A stretch of 64,000 bases of DNA from Ruegeria sp. TM1040 (GTDB lineage Bacteria; Pseudomonadota; Alphaproteobacteria; Rhodobacterales; Rhodobacteraceae). The stretch lies in contig NC_008044.1 of the NCBI RefSeq assembly GCF_000014065.1, forward strand, positions 2,813,501 to 2,877,500. The letters are read 5' to 3'. The notes beneath the pieces were generated by a model. That model worked only from the letters and a program-made list of their open reading frames with translations, did no database searches and was not told the origin of the DNA. This document shows, piece after piece, positions 1-8,705 of this stretch; within the stretch, counting starts at the first letter, position 1, and each line of letters starts with the position of its first letter. A program made the position numbers and the translations under genes.

Positions 1-469
1 CCTGAATGAGCACCAAGACAAGCGACACAGGCAGAAGCGCCAGCCAGGGTCCAAACGCCAGATTCGGCTCGAGCGGCGCGCCCATGTCATAGGGCGGCAG
101 CAGCATCAGCACGACCAGGAGGATCACGAGCATGCGCAGAACCCGGGCCCCCTGCGGGATCACAAGGGCCCGCGGCCCCAGAAGCCCGCCCAGACTGCGG
201 CCATGGAGCATCTGCAGCACCAGCCCCACGGCGATGATCATAAAGATGAAATGCCCCAGCAGGATCGCCATGCCGGCGGGGTCGCTGCCGCCCGCTAGAT
301 CGGCCTCGCCGGTGAGGGCCAGCACGCCGGGCAGCAGGACCAGATCAGAGATCAGCCCAAGCCCGAACCACGTCAGCACCACCAGAACCATGCCCAGCGC
401 CAGCCGCCAGACCTCGGCTGTGGGGCGGGCCTGATGCAGCAGGATCTCGTGAGGGCGATAGCAGCGCAT
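1..469 (-). CDS. CPBP-type intramembrane protease, N-terminal part
   Basis: The gene starts at an ATG at 469 and runs off the left edge, so about 156 residues are visible and the C-terminus is missing. The N-terminus carries the MRCYRPHEILLHQARPTAE stretch that I associate with CPBP (CAAX protease and bacteriocin-processing) membrane proteins of roseobacters. Four hydrophobic segments follow at about residues 21-50, 66-86, 110-128 and 138-156. The family cleaves or protects membrane substrates through conserved Glu/His residues, but those lie in the missing part, so activity cannot be judged. It points away from the next gene, separated by about 125 bases. The family call rests on the N-terminal pattern and hydrophobicity only. 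Confidence 0.65.
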   Translation of the reverse strand, partial: MRCYRPHEILLHQARPTAEVWRLALGMVLVVLTWFGLGLISDLVLLPGVLALTGEADLAGGSDPAGMAILLGHFIFMIIAVGLVLQMLHGRSLGGLLGPRALVIPQGARVLRMLVILLVVLMLLPPYDMGAPLEPNLAFGPWLALLPVSLVLVLIQ

Positions 470-594
470 GGGCGGTCCTTCTTTGCTCAGAGGTCTACGC
501 GCCTTTGGCCGTCGAGGCCAGTGGGCAGAACATCTGCGGTCGATCGGCGGTCACCCGGCACCCAGCGGGCGATCATTAGGCGGTCATGGGGCCG

Positions 595-3500
595 TCAGGG
601 CTCGGCGCTGCCCTGAGCTGAGCGGGCGTCCTGCAGCGCGACCGCCGCGCTCGAGAGATGGCCAGAGACGGTCTGCAACAGGTGCAGCGCCACGGTGATG
701 TCGCTCTCGATTACGGTGCGGAACTCCTCGGCCCCGATACGCAGAAAGACGCAATCCTCCACCGCAAACAGATCGAGCTGGCGCGGCGCGGCGGTAATCA
801 CAGCCAGATCCCCGATCAGCCGTCCGGGCGCGATCATATCGAGCGCGCTGCCATCCTCGGGGAATTGCAGCTCCGCCTGCCCCGAAAGACACAGATAGAC
901 CGCATCCCCCGCTTCGCCCGCGCGAAACACCGCCGCGCCGGTCGGCACGCGCACCCAAGAGGCCGAAAACGCCAGAAGACGGCGATGGCGGGCATCCAGA
1001 CGGGCAAAGAGATCCGCCGACCCGATCTCGGACAGCTTGCGGTCAAAATCATCCTCTGCCTCTTCGGGCGCGTCCAGAAGCACGGTCGCCACGCCGCTTT
1101 GCCCGTCGATCCGCCCGTCCCGGAGCGTGAGGTGAAGATCATAGCGCGAGGGATGTTCAAAATGATCCTCGAGGTGGATCATGGTGGTCTTGGGCAAGAG
1201 AGCCTGCAGCCGGTTGCGGGTTTTCAGCCGGTTGTCCGAGTCGTGGCTCGCCAGCACATGATCGAGGATCAAGATATCCGGCCGCTTGATCGCCGCGCGG
1301 GTGAAGGCGGCGCGTTCGCGGAACACCGGCTCCAGCAGCGCACCGCCAAGCCCGGTGGGCAGATCGTAGATCATCAGCGCCAACCGTGCTTTCAGGTCGT
1401 TATCGGCCATCACATCGGCCACAACGTCCTCGACCGCTTGAGCCTTGCCGCCCGCATGGATCGAGATCCGGCCAAAGAGCGCGTTCTCCAGCACCGTGAG
1501 CTTGCGGGCATATTCCCCGGCCCGCAGACGCCGGTAGACACCGCCGCAATCGGCGAGCAACAGATCGCCGCGACGGTTGCGGATTCCAAGGATGCGCAGC
1601 TTGTAATCGCGCGGCAGGCCCGCCCCGAGCTGCTCTTCGGTGAGCAGGAACGGCAGGGTACACAACAGCGCCCGGTCGGTGCCGTCCAGCACCCGGCCCT
1701 CGCGATAGCGGTCGGCTGCTTTGACGATCCGCGCATAGAGCTCTTCGTCGAGGTTCAGGCGGCGAAACAACGGGTGCGAGGTCTGGCCGCGCCCAAAGGT
1801 GCGTTGCAACGTGTCGATCAGCGCGAGGCTGATGTCGCGGGTCTGGGACTCCAGCCCTTCGGCGCGCAAGACCCGCTGGAAGGGGCCATCAGGATCGGTA
1901 AAGAGCGTTGGGGGCACTGGCTCCACCGGGAAGGCGAACATCATGTTTTCTGCCAGGGGCAGGGCTGGATTATAGAGATCGGGCAGAAAACGATAGACCA
2001 CGTCGCGCAGGCCCTGCGCCTCCAGTCGTTCGGCAATGCGTGGGCGCAGCGCGGTGATCTGCGCCTCAAGCGCGCGGTGGCGATCCTGCAGACGCGCATG
2101 CAGCGTGCGGTGAAAGAGCTGGCCGTCGATGCCCATCGCCTCGACGAGTTGGAACCACCAGTCCCGCAGATCATGTTCCGAACGCAGCCCGGCAAGATCG
2201 GGGTTGACCCAATCCGCATTCACCGGATCGCCACTATTGCCCGCCTTGAGCGCCTCGGCCCGTTGCAAGAGCTGCCGTTCTGCCGCGGTGGCGCGAGGCT
2301 GGTTGCGCAGCGGCATCAAGACATTATCGCCAAGCGTGCCGTCAAAGAGATAGGGCGCGTTGAACGCATAGCCGATGCGGCTCGCAATGACGCCCTGATG
2401 CAGTTCCGCAAGCGGATGGCCCGCCACGATCACCTCGCCGCGCGTGGGCAGCACCTCGCGGGTCAAAAGTTGCGCCAGGGCCTGACGTTCGGCGGCAGAA
2501 CTGCTTTGGATCGCGACCTGGGCCCCTGCGGGAATGGTGAGCGTCAGCCCATCGAGCACCGGCTTGCCCTCTGCATCGCGCACGGTCACGTCGCGCAGCT
2601 CGATGTCACCGCGCAGATGTGGCACCTTTTGCGGTACCCCCTCAAAAAGCGCCGGGTCGATCATGCCGGGAGGCGAGAATTTCTCGGTCATGATCTGCCA
2701 GCGCAGGGACATATCCTGCACCTGGTTGTAATAGGTCAGCAGTTCTTTCCACGGCGCCGAGAGGTCCTTGTAGGCCGCAAGCGCGGCCACCAAGGCCCCC
2801 ACGGTGATCTCACCGCGCAGCGCCAGCACGCCCCCCACCGAATAAAAGAAAAACGGGGTCAGATGGCCGATCAGGTTGTTGAGGAACTTCATGAAGAACT
2901 TTTTCATGTAGATCCGGCGGCGGATTTCAAAGAGCCGCCCGAGGCGATCGGAGACCTGCGCCAGCCGGTAGCGCCAGCCACCATTGCTGCGCAAATCCTG
3001 CAGCCCGGCGGCCGTTTCGCCGATCTCGGCAGACAGCGCGCGCACCTCGGCGATGCGGTCCTTGTTCAACAGGTTGATCTGGCGCTGCAGCATCGGAATA
3101 AGCCAGGCCTGCAGCGGAATGAGCGCCACCGACGCGAGCCCGAACCAGACGCTCTGGATGAACAGGAACGAGACGATCGTGAGCATCTGCCCCGCCTGAA
3201 ACACCGGCTGCGCCACGGCATCGCCCATCAGGCCGCCCATCGGTTCTGATTCGGAGGTGATGAGCGAGACCATCTCACCCTGGCTGGTGGTGCGGAAATG
3301 GTTGGTCGGGAAGCGCATCATCCGCGCGATCATCTGATAGCGCAGGCGGCGCAGGAGACGCTCGGAAAGGATGCCCTTGAGCGTGTTGAGCCGCATCTTC
3401 ATCATTCCCGACGCCAGCACAGCACCCAGAAACGCAAAGCAGAGCACCAGGAGATACTGCTGCGCGCTCAGCCGCCAGCCCCAGAGGTCGATCCAGGCGC

Positions 3501-3648
3501 TCGGCGCGCCGATGGCATCGTTGATGATCCGCTTGGGCAGTTCCAAGGTCGCGTAAAGAAAGGGAAACGTCATCAGGGTCAGCAGCAGGAGGCCAAACTG
3601 CTGCCGTTTCGAATAGCGCCAGATAAAGGAAAATAGGCTCGGCTCCAC
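595..3648 (-). CDS. ABC-exporter-like protein with degenerate ATPase and C-terminal cNMP-binding domain
   Basis: A 1017-residue protein if the GTG at 3648 is used; it has GAGG nine bases upstream, while a more distant ATG at 3702 lacks a clear site. Residues about 15-325 form an ABC-exporter membrane domain. Residues about 345 onward resemble an ABC ATPase, but its motifs are lost. The P-loop position reads IQSSSAAERQAL with no GKS/T. The signature reads ALLEPVF instead of LSGGQ. Walker B is ILILDHVLASHD with His in place of the catalytic Glu. About 355 residues separate the Q-loop-like segment (AFNAPYLFDGTL, about 428-439) from Walker B, far more than usual. Residues about 880-990 form a cyclic-nucleotide-binding fold. 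ATP-driven export is therefore doubtful and the substrate unknown. It appears to stand alone. Confidence 0.8.
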   Translation of the reverse strand: MEPSLFSFIWRYSKRQQFGLLLLTLMTFPFLYATLELPKRIINDAIGAPSAWIDLWGWRLSAQQYLLVLCFAFLGAVLASGMMKMRLNTLKGILSERLLRRLRYQMIARMMRFPTNHFRTTSQGEMVSLITSESEPMGGLMGDAVAQPVFQAGQMLTIVSFLFIQSVWFGLASVALIPLQAWLIPMLQRQINLLNKDRIAEVRALSAEIGETAAGLQDLRSNGGWRYRLAQVSDRLGRLFEIRRRIYMKKFFMKFLNNLIGHLTPFFFYSVGGVLALRGEITVGALVAALAAYKDLSAPWKELLTYYNQVQDMSLRWQIMTEKFSPPGMIDPALFEGVPQKVPHLRGDIELRDVTVRDAEGKPVLDGLTLTIPAGAQVAIQSSSAAERQALAQLLTREVLPTRGEVIVAGHPLAELHQGVIASRIGYAFNAPYLFDGTLGDNVLMPLRNQPRATAAERQLLQRAEALKAGNSGDPVNADWVNPDLAGLRSEHDLRDWWFQLVEAMGIDGQLFHRTLHARLQDRHRALEAQITALRPRIAERLEAQGLRDVVYRFLPDLYNPALPLAENMMFAFPVEPVPPTLFTDPDGPFQRVLRAEGLESQTRDISLALIDTLQRTFGRGQTSHPLFRRLNLDEELYARIVKAADRYREGRVLDGTDRALLCTLPFLLTEEQLGAGLPRDYKLRILGIRNRRGDLLLADCGGVYRRLRAGEYARKLTVLENALFGRISIHAGGKAQAVEDVVADVMADNDLKARLALMIYDLPTGLGGALLEPVFRERAAFTRAAIKRPDILILDHVLASHDSDNRLKTRNRLQALLPKTTMIHLEDHFEHPSRYDLHLTLRDGRIDGQSGVATVLLDAPEEAEDDFDRKLSEIGSADLFARLDARHRRLLAFSASWVRVPTGAAVFRAGEAGDAVYLCLSGQAELQFPEDGSALDMIAPGRLIGDLAVITAAPRQLDLFAVEDCVFLRIGAEEFRTVIESDITVALHLLQTVSGHLSSAAVALQDARSAQGSAEP

Positions 3649-3930
3649 CGCCCTTGTCCTCAGTCGGAGTGCGGAGGTTGCACGGGGGCGAACAAACCAC
3701 ACAGGTTACAATCATAGGCGCTGGCCGCCCTGCAAGTGGCCCGCGACCGGCCGGGTCGATCACATTCCCCCGCGCCCAGGCACCACAGCCTGCGAAGCGC
3801 TGGGACGTAAGCGTGAACCTGCCACAGTTCAAGGCGCGCGCGTTCATTCTTTGTTAGGCCTTGTTCCAACAGATGGCTGCGTCTACACATTTTGAGGTCG
3901 GAAATTTGGGGCCTACTGAGGTGCCAAGAA
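3649..3930. other. Intergenic region without a recognisable gene
   Basis: The 356-base gap between the ABC-like gene, which reads leftwards, and the lipoprotein gene, which reads rightwards, should hold both promoters. I see no convincing coding sequence, stress-sigma promoter or palindromic operator in 3649-3930. The right part of the gap holds a short tandem repeat, listed separately. Confidence 0.5.
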
Positions 3931-3990
3931 CACAGGCGACACAAGCACGGGCGACACAAGTACAGTCAACACAGGCACAAGCAACCGGTG
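3931..3990. repeat. Four degenerate 15-base tandem repeats
   Basis: Four consecutive 15-base units occupy 3931-3945, 3946-3960, 3961-3975 and 3976-3990. The first two, cacaggcgacacaag and cacgggcgacacaag, differ at one base; the third and fourth are more diverged. The block ends 14 bases before the GTG start of the next gene, so it lies in its leader. It is not in that gene's reading frame. Function unknown; it may simply be slippage-prone low-complexity DNA. Confidence 0.7.
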
Positions 3991-4004
3991 GATGAGAGCA
4001 GAGA

Positions 4005-4784
4005 GTGAACCAGACGCTAATCAACATATTGGGCGCAAGCCGCGCCCTGCTCCTGAAAGCGTTGCGCCTGCCACGGCTCGGCCTGCTTCTGTTGGTGCCG
4101 CTGGCGCTGGCAGGCTGCATGGAGGGCAACCGTCTTGCCTTTGCCCCGCCGGGTGAGTCCGTATCGCGCCCCGTGGACAGTCGCGGGCGATCCCTCACGG
4201 CGGTGTTTGGCGACGGGCAGTTGATCTTGGCTGCGCCGAGCGGGTTCTGCTTTGATGCCGAAATGGAACAACACACTGGCAGCGGCGGCTTTGCGCTTCT
4301 GGCGCGCTGCGAAAAGATGGGCACCTTTGGCCGATTGCGTGGCAAGGACGGCGCCATGCTCACCGCAACCGTAGGGGCCGTCAGCGCTGATACGCCCGCG
4401 CCCTCCACAGAGGCGCTGCGCTCGGCCTTCACCGAAGCACGCAGCGCCGCCCGCGTGCTGGAGACCCGCGGCGACGGGGATATCCCGCTCATCAAGCTCC
4501 ATATGGCAAGCCACTCGGCCAAGGGGGCAAGCGGCACCCATTGGCGCGGCGCCTTCCTTGTGCATGGGCATCTGGTCTCAGTGGCGCTCTATGCACCTGA
4601 GGGCAGCGGGTATCTCGGCGAGCGCGGCGCGCGGCTGATCCGCGAATTTGTGCAGGCAACTCGCAACGCCACATTGCTTGCTGAAACCGCCGCCCCAACC
4701 GAGACAGCGCCCCAGCGCACGCTCCGACCGCAAGACCGCTCTGGTGCGGTTCTGGCGCAAGCCGCCGCTGCGCCGCAGGAGTGA
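4005..4784 (+). CDS. Conserved lipoprotein of unknown function
   Basis: A 259-residue protein with a long basic N-region, a hydrophobic stretch (about residues 23-36) and the lipobox LALAGC, so it should be lipidated on Cys38 and anchored in the outer or inner membrane. The mature part contains two further cysteines in the FGDGQLILAAPSGFCFD and LLARCEKMG regions, which could form a disulphide. No catalytic motif is recognised. The start is a GTG at 4005 with weak purine-rich sequence upstream, so the exact start is uncertain. I know this type only as a conserved hypothetical protein of Rhodobacterales. It is followed by a 215-base gap and is probably a single-gene unit. Confidence 0.7.
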   Translation: MNQTLINILGASRALLLKALRLPRLGLLLLVPLALAGCMEGNRLAFAPPGESVSRPVDSRGRSLTAVFGDGQLILAAPSGFCFDAEMEQHTGSGGFALLARCEKMGTFGRLRGKDGAMLTATVGAVSADTPAPSTEALRSAFTEARSAARVLETRGDGDIPLIKLHMASHSAKGASGTHWRGAFLVHGHLVSVALYAPEGSGYLGERGARLIREFVQATRNATLLAETAAPTETAPQRTLRPQDRSGAVLAQAAAAPQE

Positions 4785-4999
4785 TCCATCGGGAAGCTTT
4801 GCCAAAGTATCCAGCCGCGCGACGTGCCGCGGCGACCTGATGGCCGTGCCCACAGAACACAGGCCTGGGCGTGCATGGATTTCACCGTGCGAGACGCTCA
4901 GAAACACCTTTGTCCCCGCTCGCTAATTCGTTAATATGAGAGGCAAATCCCGGCAGAACAGGCCGGGACACGCGCGCGAATGCGCTACCTGAGGGCAGG

Positions 5000-5761
5000 A
5001 TGGGAAAACTACTGGAACGAGTGCTGAACACGGGCGCCTTGCGGCGCTGGCGCAGAGCTGCACGGGCGGCCCCCTCGACGCCACTGGCACGCTTGCGCCA
5101 ACAGCGCAATGATGCTCGCAAGCTGCGGATGCATCTCGATCAGCTGATCCATACCGCCGACAACCGTCTGGCGCTGCCAAAGATCGACTCGTCATATTTC
5201 CCGCGCCCGCATGGTACCGACTGGTCCTGGCGGCCCGAGCTCTGGCGCGGCCCATTGCCGGTGGCCGGTGTGTCCTCGGTGCCGAGCAAGACCCGGCTTG
5301 GCCATGAGATCCAGATGTTTCACGACTGCGCCATCTCCGAGCTGACCCTGCGCCAACTGCGCAACACGCGCGAGGAGGATCTGGCGCCCTACGGGTTGCG
5401 GATGGATGTGTTCAAGTTCGACGGCTCGTTCCTGTCGCTGGTGATCGACCTGCCTGCCGAAGCCACGCAGGGGCTCACCCGGCAGCATCTGGTGCGGCTG
5501 GACTGCATTGCCGAGAGCGAAAAGCCGATCGAAATCTTCGCCCGTCTCAATATCAAACACGGCCCCAACACCGAGCAGTTGGTGCGGGAGCTGCCGCCGG
5601 GCGAGAAAACCTTCTCGGTGGAATATGACCTGGCCTATTCGCGGCTCAACGAAAAGCGCATCGAGAAGGCCTGGATCGATCTGATCTTTGAAGCGCCAGA
5701 CATGAACCAGGTGGTGCTGCGGGATCTGACCTTTGCGCGTTTTCTGCGCGCCAACCTCTGA
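5000..5761 (+). CDS. Conserved hypothetical protein (DUF6478-like)
   Basis: A 253-residue soluble protein with no signal peptide and an Arg-rich N-terminus (residues 1-50). The central part has a beta-rich pattern (FDGSFLSLVIDLPAEA, HLVRLDCIAE, IEIFARLNIKHGPNTEQ). From memory it matches the roseobacter family annotated DUF6478, whose function is not known. GGGCAGG lies just upstream of the ATG at 5000. The next gene starts 35 bases after its stop and is probably co-transcribed, suggesting a two-gene unit. I see no motif that would allow a functional guess. Confidence 0.65.
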   Translation: MGKLLERVLNTGALRRWRRAARAAPSTPLARLRQQRNDARKLRMHLDQLIHTADNRLALPKIDSSYFPRPHGTDWSWRPELWRGPLPVAGVSSVPSKTRLGHEIQMFHDCAISELTLRQLRNTREEDLAPYGLRMDVFKFDGSFLSLVIDLPAEATQGLTRQHLVRLDCIAESEKPIEIFARLNIKHGPNTEQLVRELPPGEKTFSVEYDLAYSRLNEKRIEKAWIDLIFEAPDMNQVVLRDLTFARFLRANL

Positions 5762-5796
5762 CCGCGCGCTGCGCAATCGCCAATGGGAGAGCCCAG

Positions 5797-6174
5797 ATGA
5801 GTGCCATGACGCTCCAGAAGATCCGTTTTCGCTCCGGCCTCTGGGAAGGTCGGATTGAGACTGCGCCGCGTGCCGATGCGCGCCCACAGATTGTCGTGCG
5901 CTACCTCGATCGCGAAGTGGGAGGGGTCACCCTGGAGGCGGCCGAGGCGCCGGGAAGCTGGGCGCTGACGATCCCGGTGCCCAGCGAGGCCATCGGCGAC
6001 GGGGTGCAGAGCTTTGTGATCATCGACGCCGAGACGGACACGAAGATCGGCGATTTCACCCTGATTGCGGGTGAGCCACTGGCGGATGATCTGCGCGCAG
6101 AGGTGGAACTGCTGCGTGCAGAGCTCGACATGCTGAAGCGCGCCTTTCGCCGCCACTGCCTCGAAACCACCTGA
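5797..6174 (+). CDS. Conserved hypothetical protein with C-terminal helix
   Basis: A 125-residue cytoplasmic protein. Residues 1-90 look beta-rich (IVVRYLDREVGGVTLE, SFVIIDAETDTKIGDFTL). The last 30 residues (LADDLRAEVELLRAELDMLKRAF) form an amphipathic heptad-like helix that could mediate oligomerisation. The ATG at 5797 is preceded by a GGGAGAG ribosome-binding site. It follows the DUF6478-like gene closely and likely shares its transcript and process. I do not recognise the family. Confidence 0.65.
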   Translation: MSAMTLQKIRFRSGLWEGRIETAPRADARPQIVVRYLDREVGGVTLEAAEAPGSWALTIPVPSEAIGDGVQSFVIIDAETDTKIGDFTLIAGEPLADDLRAEVELLRAELDMLKRAFRRHCLETT

Positions 6175-6297
6175 GAGCCCAGGCGCCACAGGCGTCCTCT
6201 CGTCCGGTTCTGCCGGGTACGTCCGCAGGTATGCCCTGTCGGCAGGCCCGCCAGCCGGTGCTGCCGCTGATCCCTTTCGCCTTTTTTGTGAGGGTTT

Positions 6298-6317
6298 GCG
6301 GGCCCGGACGGGCCCGC
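6298..6317. other. GC-rich perfect hairpin between convergent genes
   Basis: GCGGGCCC at 6298-6305 pairs with GGGCCCGC at 6310-6317 around a GGAC loop, in the gap between the rightward hypothetical gene and the leftward ada gene. Neither strand has a T-run directly after the stem, so a classical intrinsic terminator is not shown, although the position suits transcription blocking. Confidence 0.45.
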
Positions 6318-6369
6318 CGAGGGGCGCGCGCCGGTCGGATCCCCTTGTGCTACTTCAATGGCAGAAAGC

Positions 6370-7434
6370 TCATCCAGTGGCCGCGCTGAGGTCGCGTTCG
6401 ATTTCAATAAGCCTCTGTTTGCGCCAGAGCCCACCGCCATATCCTGTCAATGCCCCATCCGCGCCGAGAACCCTGTGGCAGGGGATCATCACCGCGATCT
6501 GGTTGGCCCCGTTGGCCCGCGCCACCGCACGGCTTGATCCCGGTCGCCCAAGGCTCTGCGCCAAGGCGCCGTAGCTGCGGGTCTGCCCCACCGGGATCTC
6601 CCTGAGCGCACGCCAGACGTCTGCCTCAAAGGCCGTGCCGTGATAGGCCAGCGGCGTGTCGAACCGCGCTGCCCGCCCCGTAAAATAGGCACCCAACTCC
6701 TCTGCCGCCTGATCCACCACCTCGGGCCGGCCAAAGCCGATGCCGCCGGGCTGGCGTTTTTGCAGCTTTGCCACTTCGCGCGGCAAAGCCTTGCGGTCTG
6801 CAAACTCCAACAGATGCAGCTTGTGCTGGCAGGCCACCGCCACCATCGCGCCCAGCGGGGTCTCGATCCAATCCGCCAAAAGCTGCGCATCCTTGCGAAA
6901 CTGCCCTGGCGCAATCCCGACCAATCGGGCAAAGGCCGCGCGAAAAGCGCTGGGGCTTTCAAAACCGGCCTCAAGCTGCGCCGAGATCACGGGCTGCCCG
7001 GCACTGAGCGTGGTGAACCCCTCGCGCAAGCGGCGTTGCCGCGCCATTTCCAGAAAGGTCATGCCAAACTGACGCTTGAACGCCCGGCGGATGGTAGAAG
7101 GGTCTGCGCCCATGGCCACCAGATCCTCCTCGCGCCAGCGATAGAAGGGCCGTGCCTCCAGCGCCTCCAGCAGGCGGCGCACCAGCGGATCATTCCCCGC
7201 CGCCGCATTCAGGGGGTGACAACGCTTGCAGGCGCGAAACCCAGCCTCGATGCAGGCACCGGGAGTGGCAAAAAACTGGCAATTCTCATACTTCGGCTTG
7301 CGCGCGGGGCAGGTCAGGCGACAAAAGATCCCGGTCGAGGACACGCCCACATAGGCGCGCCCGTCATAGCTTGCATCCCGCGCCACCAGCGCGTCGTAAA
7401 GGGTTTTTGAATCGGGCAGGTCAAACATCATCAT
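6370..7434 (-). CDS. ada: Ada: methylphosphotriester/O6-methylguanine-DNA methyltransferase and regulator
   Basis: At 354 residues the protein has the length of E. coli Ada and the same domain order. The N-terminal zinc site uses Cys38, Cys42, Cys69 and Cys72 (IFCRLTC and ACKRC); Cys38 would accept methyl groups from phosphotriesters. An AraC-type helix-turn-helix follows at about 85-180, and the C-terminal methyltransferase has PCHR with the acceptor Cys at about 319 and downstream GYGGGLWRK. It repairs alkylated DNA by suicide transfer and, once methylated, activates adaptive-response genes. Three ATGs in a row (7434, 7431, 7428) make the exact start ambiguous. No alkB or alkA lies next to it; it appears to be a lone gene. 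Confidence 0.95.
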   Translation of the reverse strand: MMMFDLPDSKTLYDALVARDASYDGRAYVGVSSTGIFCRLTCPARKPKYENCQFFATPGACIEAGFRACKRCHPLNAAAGNDPLVRRLLEALEARPFYRWREEDLVAMGADPSTIRRAFKRQFGMTFLEMARQRRLREGFTTLSAGQPVISAQLEAGFESPSAFRAAFARLVGIAPGQFRKDAQLLADWIETPLGAMVAVACQHKLHLLEFADRKALPREVAKLQKRQPGGIGFGRPEVVDQAAEELGAYFTGRAARFDTPLAYHGTAFEADVWRALREIPVGQTRSYGALAQSLGRPGSSRAVARANGANQIAVMIPCHRVLGADGALTGYGGGLWRKQRLIEIERDLSAATG

Positions 7435-7603
7435 GGCGCAACTCTAACACCCGCCTCTGGTTGCTGCCGCCTGAATTCGGGCGTCTATTCAATTTCAAAG
7501 CAGGGACAAGGGTTTCGATACATCCCAAAGGGAGAGCGCAGGAGTGTTCACAGCGCGACGCACCCGCGTAAACGCCTGACAAAACATCATAAAGTGGAGA
7601 ACA

Positions 7604-7681
7604 TGGCGAGCCGTGGAGGACTCGAACCCCCGACCTGAGAATTAGAAGTTCCCTGCTCTAATCCAGCTGAGCTAACGGCCC
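7604..7681 (-). tRNA. tRNA-Arg (anticodon TCT)
   Basis: The reverse strand folds as a full cloverleaf. The 5' end GGGCCGT pairs with ACGGCTC, with one G-U pair. The D-arm reads TAGCTCAGCTGGATTAGAGCA, the anticodon stem GGGAA/TTCTC encloses loop CTTCTAA, and the T-arm holds GTTCGAA. The discriminator is G and the CCA end is encoded at 7604-7606. The anticodon TCT (7644-7646) reads AGA/AGG arginine codons. There is no integrase gene or repeated 3' end nearby, so it does not look like a used attachment site. Confidence 0.95.
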
Positions 7682-7748
7682 GTCATAGGGAGCGTGTATC
7701 AGACAAATCTTTTGCTATGTCAACGCAGAGGCCGGACGGATCTTGGGC

Positions 7749-8705
7749 TCAGTCAATGGGGTGATGACAGGCGACCGCGACGCGATCGGACTGGGGCTCG
7801 AGCGTCGGGGCGGTGCTTTGGCAAAGGTCGCTCGCAAGGGCACAGCGCGCCGCAAAAGCGCAGCCTTTGGGCGGGTTCAGAGGATCCGGCAATTCGGTCT
7901 CTTTGGCCTCGGGCGCGGCCAGAGCGCGGCCTACCACCGGGGCGCTTTGAGCCAGAAGCCGCGTGTAGGGGTGTCGGGGCGCGGCAAACACCTCATTGGC
8001 GGGACCAACCTCCACCACGGAGCCAAAATAGAGCACCGCGACACGGTCGCTCACCGCCTCCACCACCGCGAGATCGTGGCTGATGAAAATATAGGTCAGG
8101 CCGAAGGTCCGCTTCAGATCCGCCAAGAGGTTCAGCACCTGCGCCTGTACCGAGACATCCAGCGCCGAGACAGGTTCATCAAGGATCAGGATCCGCGCAT
8201 CCGCCGCAAGGGCACGGGCAATGCCAATCCGCTGGGCCTGACCACCGGAGAATTCATGCGGGTAGCGGTCGAGAAACTCTTCGCGCAGGTTTACGGCGGC
8301 AAAGATCTCGGCGATGCGCGCCGCGCGCGCCTTGGCATCCATACCGTGCAGATGCCGCAGGGGCGCGTCCATCACCTGGCGAATGGTTTTGCGCGGGTTG
8401 AGGCTGCTGATCGGGTCCTGAAACACATATTGGATCTTCTGCCCAAAGGTGGCCGGGTCCGCATTATCAAGCGGTGCGCCTTCGAGCTCGATCTGGCCGG
8501 TTGTCGGCGGCAGCAAGCCCACCAGCATCCGCGCCAATGTGGATTTGCCACACCCCGACTCCCCCACGATGCCGAGGGTTTCGCCCTGTTCCACCGTCAG
8601 CGAGAGCGGCTGCACCGCCTTGACGCCCGCCTTGGCTCCGCCGAACAGGCGTTTGCCCACCGGGAAGGTCTTGCTGAGGTTGGTGAGTTTCAGTGCCGCG
8701 CTCAT
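7749..8705 (-). CDS. Peptide-type ABC transporter ATP-binding protein (DppF/OppF-like)
   Basis: A 318-residue ATPase. Walker A is GESGCGKST, the signature is FSGGQAQRIGIARAL, and Walker B is ILILDEPVSALD followed by the D-loop and ISHDLAVVEAV switch His. The C-terminal extension PPKGCAFAARCALASDLC is the Cys-rich oligopeptide/dipeptide ATPase tail, which in this family can hold an iron-sulphur cluster. Its ATG at 8705 overlaps the stop of the fused permease/ATPase gene by four bases, so both are translated together. It would pair with the DppD-like half of that protein to drive import of peptides or similar amides. Last gene of the leftward operon. Confidence 0.93.
   Translation of the reverse strand: MSAALKLTNLSKTFPVGKRLFGGAKAGVKAVQPLSLTVEQGETLGIVGESGCGKSTLARMLVGLLPPTTGQIELEGAPLDNADPATFGQKIQYVFQDPISSLNPRKTIRQVMDAPLRHLHGMDAKARAARIAEIFAAVNLREEFLDRYPHEFSGGQAQRIGIARALAADARILILDEPVSALDVSVQAQVLNLLADLKRTFGLTYIFISHDLAVVEAVSDRVAVLYFGSVVEVGPANEVFAAPRHPYTRLLAQSAPVVGRALAAPEAKETELPDPLNPPKGCAFAARCALASDLCQSTAPTLEPQSDRVAVACHHPID

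Noticed and set aside
658-3249. A long open frame on the plus strand opposite the ABC-like gene
   Set aside because: It lies antisense within a real gene, its translation is rich in Arg, His and Gln with no domain, and GC-rich third positions create such shadows. The same holds for long frames opposite xdhB (34236-36944) and the transaminase/dehydrogenase genes (18855-21254).
7604-7681. tRNA-Arg as an integration site for a mobile element
   Set aside because: No integrase, no repeated tRNA 3' end and no change in gene style were seen next to it; the flanking genes are ordinary chromosomal ones.
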